DNA from: OLB6 sp964493635
GTDB lineage: Bacteria > Bacteroidota > Ignavibacteria > Kapaibacteriales > Kapaibacteriaceae
Direction of reading: 5' to 3'
Assembly (NCBI GenBank): GCA_964493635.1
Contig: CAZBOW010000023.1
Location: 1 to 37,205 of the forward strand
Length of the DNA stretch: 37,205 nt
Shown here: piece after piece, positions 33,332 through 37,205 of the stretch
Layout: every line of letters begins with the position of its first letter
Position numbering within the stretch: the stretch's first letter is position 1
Notes under the pieces: model-generated
The model's input: only the letters and a program-made list of their open reading frames with translations
Databases searched by the model: none
Told to the model about the DNA's origin: nothing
Program-made: the position numbers and the translations under genes

Positions 33332-35020
33332 TTAAAACGTGTATTGCACACCAAGTGAGAAGCCGTTCGACGCCGGCACCGGACGGCAGATACCACCTAC
33401 GCAAAGGATGCCTCCACGCACTCGACCATACCCACCCTGCACGCGCAGAGCATCATGTACATAGGCAACCGTGGCATTCGGATAGTGGATCTGGAGTTCC
33501 GGATCGGCGTTGCCGTAGTTGTATTCATCGAAAACCGTAAAGAACCAGCTTGGTGAAATGGCATACTCCAGCAGGAGCATGGCCCAGTTGCCGTTGGTGA
33601 GGTTCAGCTCGGCGCCGGGCTGATGCGTCACGCCCATCCACTGCAGCTCCGTGCGCAGGCTTTGTCCCTTGCCAGTACGAAAGAGCATCTCTAGAACGGC
33701 AAACTGTGCATGAATCACACCGTACTTTGTTTCGTTGATCGTTGCCCGTCCCTCGATCACATCCTGATCATAGAGCAAGTCGATGTAGGACGCTACAACC
33801 TTCAGCCCCTTACCGAACTTTCGCGTTACTTCCACGTTGATGTCCCGGAAGAACATGCGAGGCGCATAGAGCGAGTTGTTGACGTAGTTAAAAGCACTCG
33901 TACGTGTGGTGTCCAGTGCATGGATCCACGCACCGTTCACTGTGATATTGGTCTCGTCGTCGCCAAGGATCGATCCCCGGGGGATGGTGACGGTGACGTC
34001 GCCCTGCACACCGAACTCACCCGTTGGCTGAGTAGCATATGGATAGAGTGTGATCAAACGCCAGGTGTGCTGCTTCGTGAGAGCCGGTAGGTAGTTCACG
34101 GCCTGCACAAACCCCGTAGCAGTCCGGTCGCTGCGAAAATCCATGTTGTCGATGCGCTTTACCGCCAAGGATGCTCCAATGCCTGATGTTGCATACGATG
34201 CATTTACGTACACCGCATTGCCGGAATTGTAACTCAGGTTGTTTGTAGCCCCAGGATCGTTCACTTTGTACGCGTATTCACCCTCTAACTGGAAGTCGCC
34301 CCAGCCGAAGTAGCCTCGAGCCGACCAAGCCATCACGTTCTCTGGAAGTCGGAGGAAGGGGTCTTCATCGGCTTGAAACCTGCTCACGGCGCTCAACCCA
34401 ACCGTGGCATACATGTCCGATGGTAGCAGATCGCTGGTGAGTTCCTTGAGATCCACATTCAGGTCGGCACCGCGCATGATGCCTTCGCTCAGATTGAAGA
34501 ACGAGCGCTGTCGTCCGATGAAGCCGGTAATCTTTACGCCGTCGACCGGCATGAACCGTAGGCGGAGTCCATCAATCGAGTTGTCGAAGCCAAGGTTGCG
34601 TTCCTCGTACAGGCGCAGCACCATTCCACTACCAAACTGCTCGTAGAAATTACCAGCCGTTACCTCGAAGTGGTCGTCGGTGTAGGTTGCATAGCGATAT
34701 GGAAGGCCGATCCCTGTGCCGTCTCCAGAGGTTCCATAGCGTGGGTCGATACCCAGCAGTGGGTTTTGATAGGATTCGAATCGCACGCCGGCGGAAAACT
34801 TACCGCGGGTGAAGATCAGGTTCACGAAGGTGTTACTGAGAATCGTCTCCGGAACATCGGGAGCATCAATCAGCGAATCGGCTCGGTATTGCTGAATGTC
34901 GGTCTGGAGAGATCCGGTGATGATGCCAACATCCGACACCTCCATGCCCTGACCCAGGGCCCCGGCTACCACACTGATGCTGAGGGCTGCCGTCAGGGCA
35001 ACCAATTGCAGAACACGCAT
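33332..35020 (-). CDS. DUF6029-type outer-membrane protein
   Basis: The 562-residue protein has a signal peptide (about 1-22) and a predicted large beta-barrel with many aromatic-ended strands and a C-terminal FSLGVQYTF. The N-terminal region (IITGSLQTDIQQY, then FVNLIFTRGKFSAGVRFE, then FYEQFGSGMVLRLYEER) matches the DUF6029 family of Bacteroidota, proteins of unknown function usually found beside TlpA-like and Omp28 genes. Here the same neighbours occur on both sides: TlpA 15 bp upstream and Omp28 11 bp downstream. It could be an outer-membrane partner of these two thioredoxin-like proteins. Confidence 0.8.
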   Translation of the reverse strand: MRVLQLVALTAALSISVVAGALGQGMEVSDVGIITGSLQTDIQQYRADSLIDAPDVPETILSNTFVNLIFTRGKFSAGVRFESYQNPLLGIDPRYGTSGDGTGIGLPYRYATYTDDHFEVTAGNFYEQFGSGMVLRLYEERNLGFDNSIDGLRLRFMPVDGVKITGFIGRQRSFFNLSEGIMRGADLNVDLKELTSDLLPSDMYATVGLSAVSRFQADEDPFLRLPENVMAWSARGYFGWGDFQLEGEYAYKVNDPGATNNLSYNSGNAVYVNASYATSGIGASLAVKRIDNMDFRSDRTATGFVQAVNYLPALTKQHTWRLITLYPYATQPTGEFGVQGDVTVTIPRGSILGDDETNITVNGAWIHALDTTRTSAFNYVNNSLYAPRMFFRDINVEVTRKFGKGLKVVASYIDLLYDQDVIEGRATINETKYGVIHAQFAVLEMLFRTGKGQSLRTELQWMGVTHQPGAELNLTNGNWAMLLLEYAISPSWFFTVFDEYNYGNADPELQIHYPNATVAYVHDALRVQGGYGRVRGGILCVGGICRPVPASNGFSLGVQYTF

Positions 35021-35035
35021 AGGTTGTTTCGTTGG

Positions 35036-35557
35036 TTACTCCACTCCAGTCACGAGCTTGCGGAGCTCCGCCTCAATATCGTCCTCATCGCCGGGGGCAA
35101 ACGCACTGTGCGACCACACCACCCGTCCGTTCTGGACGATGAAGGTATGCGGTACGTTGTTCACATTCATCGCTCGTTTAAAGTCCTGATTTTCATCCAG
35201 CAGCACCGTGAATTCCCATGCTCGACCCTTGGCAAAGGCCGGCACCTTGCGTGCATTACGGCTGTCGTCGATGGAAACGGCAACGATCTCAACGCCAAGC
35301 TCCTCTTTCCAATCTTGGTACAGGTCGTGATACGTTTGCAGCTCCACCAAACAGGGCTTGCACCACGTTGCCCAAAAACTGATCACCACCGGCTTTTGGG
35401 TTGTACCAAGCGAGGCCGTTTCCACAACAGCGCCATCAAGGGTCTTGACCTTCACGTTCGGAATTGTGGCGTTATCGGGAATGCTTTGGTCCTGAGCCAA
35501 GGCTATTGAGCCAAAACCTGTAAGGACGATCACCGCAAGAAGAAGGATTGTTCGCAT
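35036..35557 (-). CDS. TlpA-like thiol-disulfide oxidoreductase
   Basis: The 173-residue protein has a signal peptide (about 1-21) and a thioredoxin fold of the TlpA/ResA/AhpC-TSA type. The active site WCKPC (Cys66, Cys69) lies in ISFWATWCKPCLVEL, and the cis-Pro segment is VNNVPHTFIV. It is periplasmic and probably reduces or isomerises disulfides in exported proteins. The start at 35557 is chosen for its signal peptide; upstream codons in this frame are antisense to the next gene. It is first in the set with DUF6029 and Omp28, and divergent from the sorting-domain protein. Confidence 0.92.
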   Translation of the reverse strand: MRTILLLAVIVLTGFGSIALAQDQSIPDNATIPNVKVKTLDGAVVETASLGTTQKPVVISFWATWCKPCLVELQTYHDLYQDWKEELGVEIVAVSIDDSRNARKVPAFAKGRAWEFTVLLDENQDFKRAMNVNNVPHTFIVQNGRVVWSHSAFAPGDEDDIEAELRKLVTGVE

Positions 35558-35565
35558 TCTGGAGG

Positions 35566-35596
35566 TTGCTGGTAGGTGTTGGAATCCGTAGTTTTT
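35566..35596 (+). promoter_or_regulatory. promoter of the sorting-domain protein
   Basis: TTGC (35566-35569), a 19-nt spacer and TAGTTTTT (35589-35596), seven of eight to TAnnTTTG. The -33 sequence and spacing are the same as in the small lipoprotein promoter. The predicted leader is about 40 nt. Confidence 0.5.
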
Positions 35597-35641
35597 CGGT
35601 TCGAAGGCCACTATCACTTGCCCACAATGGACGCCGAAGTT

Positions 35642-36367
35642 ATGAAAACTCGCTTTCTCAGCACTGTAGCTCCTGCTGTTGCTCTTACTGCTGCTGTTAC
35701 CATTGTTCTCATGATGGGTTCGTTGGGTACGGCATCGGCGCAATCGTTCCGGATCGACTGGAAGGATCCCGACACTGTGCGGGGCGATGGCACGAAGATC
35801 ATCAAGCGCTTGGGCACCGTCGTGAATGAAACCGACACTGAAAAGCGTCTTCGCATTCGTTACGACCTCACTAACGTGAACTTCGACCATTTCGTACAGA
35901 TCTGCATGACGGAGTGCTTTGCCATGTTTCCGGGTGGCGAGGATGATGCAATCCGAAACGATCAGGTCGTTGCCCCCAATGGCAGCCAAGAAATCTACGT
36001 CGATAGCGATGCGCAGGGAGTGATGGGTACAAGCACCGTATCGATCGACCTGTACGAAAAGTCGAATCCCTCAGATATGATCAGCTTCGACGTTACGTTC
36101 ATCTTCGACAACACGACGTCCGTCATTGAGGCTTCCGAGCGTGGCATTACGGCAAGCCCCCTACCAGCTTCCGACATCCTCCACCTGCAGGGAAATCTCG
36201 ACGGCTTGCGTTCCGTTGACCTCTACTCGTCGGATGGCGTCTTGCTACGCACCTTCCCTGCTGGGAGCGCGATGAACGTGTCAGGCTTGGCCTCGGGACC
36301 GTACCACCTACTGCTGCACACGGCGCAAGGTGAACTTCTGCGCATGCCCATTACTGTAGTACGATAA
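35642..36367 (+). CDS. secreted protein with a type IX-like C-terminal sorting domain
   Basis: The 242-residue protein has a signal peptide (about 1-33, ending TASAQ). An unassigned beta-rich domain follows, with a close Cys pair (QICMTECFAMFPGG). The C-terminal part (about 170-242) has the pattern of type A sorting domains of the type IX secretion system: SPLPASDILHLQG, then LRSVDLYSSDGVLLRTF, then LASGPYHLLLHTAQGE. Such domains direct passage through the outer membrane. The 35642 ATG is preferred over an in-frame ATG at 35627 because it starts directly with Lys-Thr-Arg and the hydrophobic core. The stop lies in a 14-bp tandem duplication. Confidence 0.8.
   Translation: MKTRFLSTVAPAVALTAAVTIVLMMGSLGTASAQSFRIDWKDPDTVRGDGTKIIKRLGTVVNETDTEKRLRIRYDLTNVNFDHFVQICMTECFAMFPGGEDDAIRNDQVVAPNGSQEIYVDSDAQGVMGTSTVSIDLYEKSNPSDMISFDVTFIFDNTTSVIEASERGITASPLPASDILHLQGNLDGLRSVDLYSSDGVLLRTFPAGSAMNVSGLASGPYHLLLHTAQGELLRMPITVVR
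36155..36164 (-). repeat. GTAGGGGGCT copy 9
   Basis: Antisense to the sorting-domain gene; the coding strand reads Ser-Pro-Leu at the start of the sorting domain. Confidence 0.6.
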
Positions 36368-36385
36368 CTCCAGTACGATAACTCC
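36358..36385. repeat. 14-bp tandem duplication over the sorting-domain gene stop
   Basis: AGTACGATAACTCC occurs at 36358-36371 and again, exactly, at 36372-36385. The stop TAA (36365-36367) lies in the first copy; the second is out of frame. The DUF2723 start follows 10 bp later. Confidence 0.9.
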
Positions 36386-36395
36386 AGCACCAGCA

Positions 36396-37205
36396 ATGAA
36401 CCTTCAGCGCGTCGCCGTTACTCTTGTTGTAGCGGCGACGTTTTTTGTGTACGTCAGTACGCAAGCCCCCGGCCTCTACTACACGGATACAGGCGAACTA
36501 GCCGCTGCCGCGGCTACCTGGGGCGTGGCGCATCCAACGGGCTATCCGTTGTTTACGCTACTTGCCCACGTATGGACCCTACTCTGGGGCATGGTGCCCG
36601 GTACGTCGGTGATTGGCGGGCTGAATGTGTTTGCTGCACTGATGATGTCGGCAGCAGCAGGGGTTATGGTACCGCTCGGTCGTTGGATGATCGCAAAGCA
36701 CCTCCCGGAGACCGACGATGGCCTTGCCGTGATGGTTTCCGCAGCGTCGGCGCTGATGTTTGCCTTTGCGCCGATTCCGTGGGCCCAGACAACAGCCCTG
36801 GAAGTGTACGGTTTGCAAACGTTGCTGCTTGGACTGACTCTCTATAGTGTCCAGCGTGAGTGGTCGATGATGGCCGCCCTGTGCGCCGGATCGATGCTTG
36901 CCAATCATATCTCCTCGGTGTTTCTTCTACCTGGGATTGCTCTCTGGTGGTGGACGTCGGTAGATGCTCCCCGAACGCGACTCCCGTGGATGGTTGCCTT
37001 TGCTGCATGCGGTCCGTCGCTCTATGCCCTGCTGCCGCTGCGCAGTGCATCGCTGCCACCAGTAAACTGGGGTATGGTCCATCGGTCACTGGACGCCTTT
37101 TTGTACCATGTAAAAGGCACACAGTTTGGCGTATGGATGTTCTCTGATTCCGATGCGGTTGCGACCAACGCTGGGATCGTTGCAGAGGCTGCATCAACAC
37201 AATTG
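36396..37205 (+). CDS. DUF2723 multi-pass membrane protein, partial
   Basis: The frame is open from ATG 36396 to the window edge (270 residues). After a first membrane helix (about 6-22) it carries the DUF2723 signature: LYYTDTGELAAAAATWGVAHPTGYPLF, in two parts here, with the Asp-x-Gly-Glu and the HPTGYPLF block close together. Several further helices follow (about 75-95, 110-130, 150-165, 170-190). The family resembles GT-C glycosyltransferases that use lipid-linked sugars, with the early acidic residue in a periplasmic loop; it is classified as a glycosyltransferase family, but substrates are uncertain. No Shine-Dalgarno is seen. It starts 28 bp after the sorting-domain gene and is probably read from the same promoter. 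Confidence 0.88.
   Translation, partial: MNLQRVAVTLVVAATFFVYVSTQAPGLYYTDTGELAAAAATWGVAHPTGYPLFTLLAHVWTLLWGMVPGTSVIGGLNVFAALMMSAAAGVMVPLGRWMIAKHLPETDDGLAVMVSAASALMFAFAPIPWAQTTALEVYGLQTLLLGLTLYSVQREWSMMAALCAGSMLANHISSVFLLPGIALWWWTSVDAPRTRLPWMVAFAACGPSLYALLPLRSASLPPVNWGMVHRSLDAFLYHVKGTQFGVWMFSDSDAVATNAGIVAEAASTQL

Overview
The window looks like a draft (scaffolded) chromosome segment from the Bacteroidota/Chlorobiota (FCB) side of the bacterial tree. A Kapabacteria- or Ignavibacteria-like lineage is my best inference; the 16S sequence was not compared with any database. Signs of this are an Omp28-family lipoprotein, a DUF6029 barrel, a C-terminal type IX-like sorting domain, a DUF2723 membrane protein, a PD40-OmpA fusion, and promoters of the Bacteroidota form (-33 TTG/TTTG, 19-20 bp spacer, -7 TAnnTTTG). 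The 16S 3' end keeps an intact anti-Shine-Dalgarno sequence. A minority of genes have clear AAGGAG/GGAG ribosome binding sites. Two runs of exactly 100 N (17217-17316 and 28369-28468) are assembly gaps of unknown true size, and both cut genes.

Layout. 1-5370: a complete rRNA operon on the minus strand, 16S - tRNA-Ile(GAT) - tRNA-Ala(TGC) - 23S - 5S, with promoter, boxA-like sites, processing stems for 16S and 23S, and a terminator. 5369-9889: radC and a small membrane protein (+), convergent with a tight minus-strand set lgt - hbd - cbpA-like J protein - orphan MsmK/UgpC-type ABC ATPase. 9967-13588: a large PD40/tandem-OmpA envelope protein and a predicted beta-barrel. 13662-16884: rsmB (+), a tiny Ala/Pro/Glu-rich lipoprotein with unusually clear expression signals, an Fn3 lipoprotein and a PduO-type cobalamin adenosyltransferase. 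16918-24646: a YmdB-like phosphodiesterase (gapped), pyruvate kinase, an M16 peptidase, an acyl-CoA dehydrogenase and a PafA-like phosphatase lipoprotein. 24668-27116: TM2 and DUF2752 membrane proteins, rplU-rpmA and malate dehydrogenase. 27150-29487: a SixA-like phosphatase, an unknown membrane-anchored protein, a class V aminotransferase remnant and a truncated murG. 29613-32463: SPOR protein, Wzi-like barrel and a Cache lipoprotein. 32460-35557: TlpA-like, DUF6029 and Omp28 (-). 35642 to the end: a T9SS-sorted protein and a partial DUF2723 protein.

Most of the window is housekeeping (translation, central carbon and fatty-acid metabolism, lipoprotein and peptidoglycan synthesis) plus envelope proteins. 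I see no phage, insertion sequence, CRISPR or defence system. The observations most worth following are: (i) a strongly over-represented decamer, GTAGGGGGCT, whose 9-base core occurs nine times, always inside genes, on both strands and in different reading frames; (ii) short tandem duplications sitting on stop codons, most strikingly a 15-bp unit repeated three times that supplies in-frame stops to two convergent genes at once; (iii) perfect DnaA-box 9-mers inside or beside promoters; (iv) a possible envelope redox module TlpA-DUF6029-Omp28; (v) a free-standing Cache lipoprotein next to a Wzi-like barrel; and (vi) an apparent false gene fusion across the second gap.
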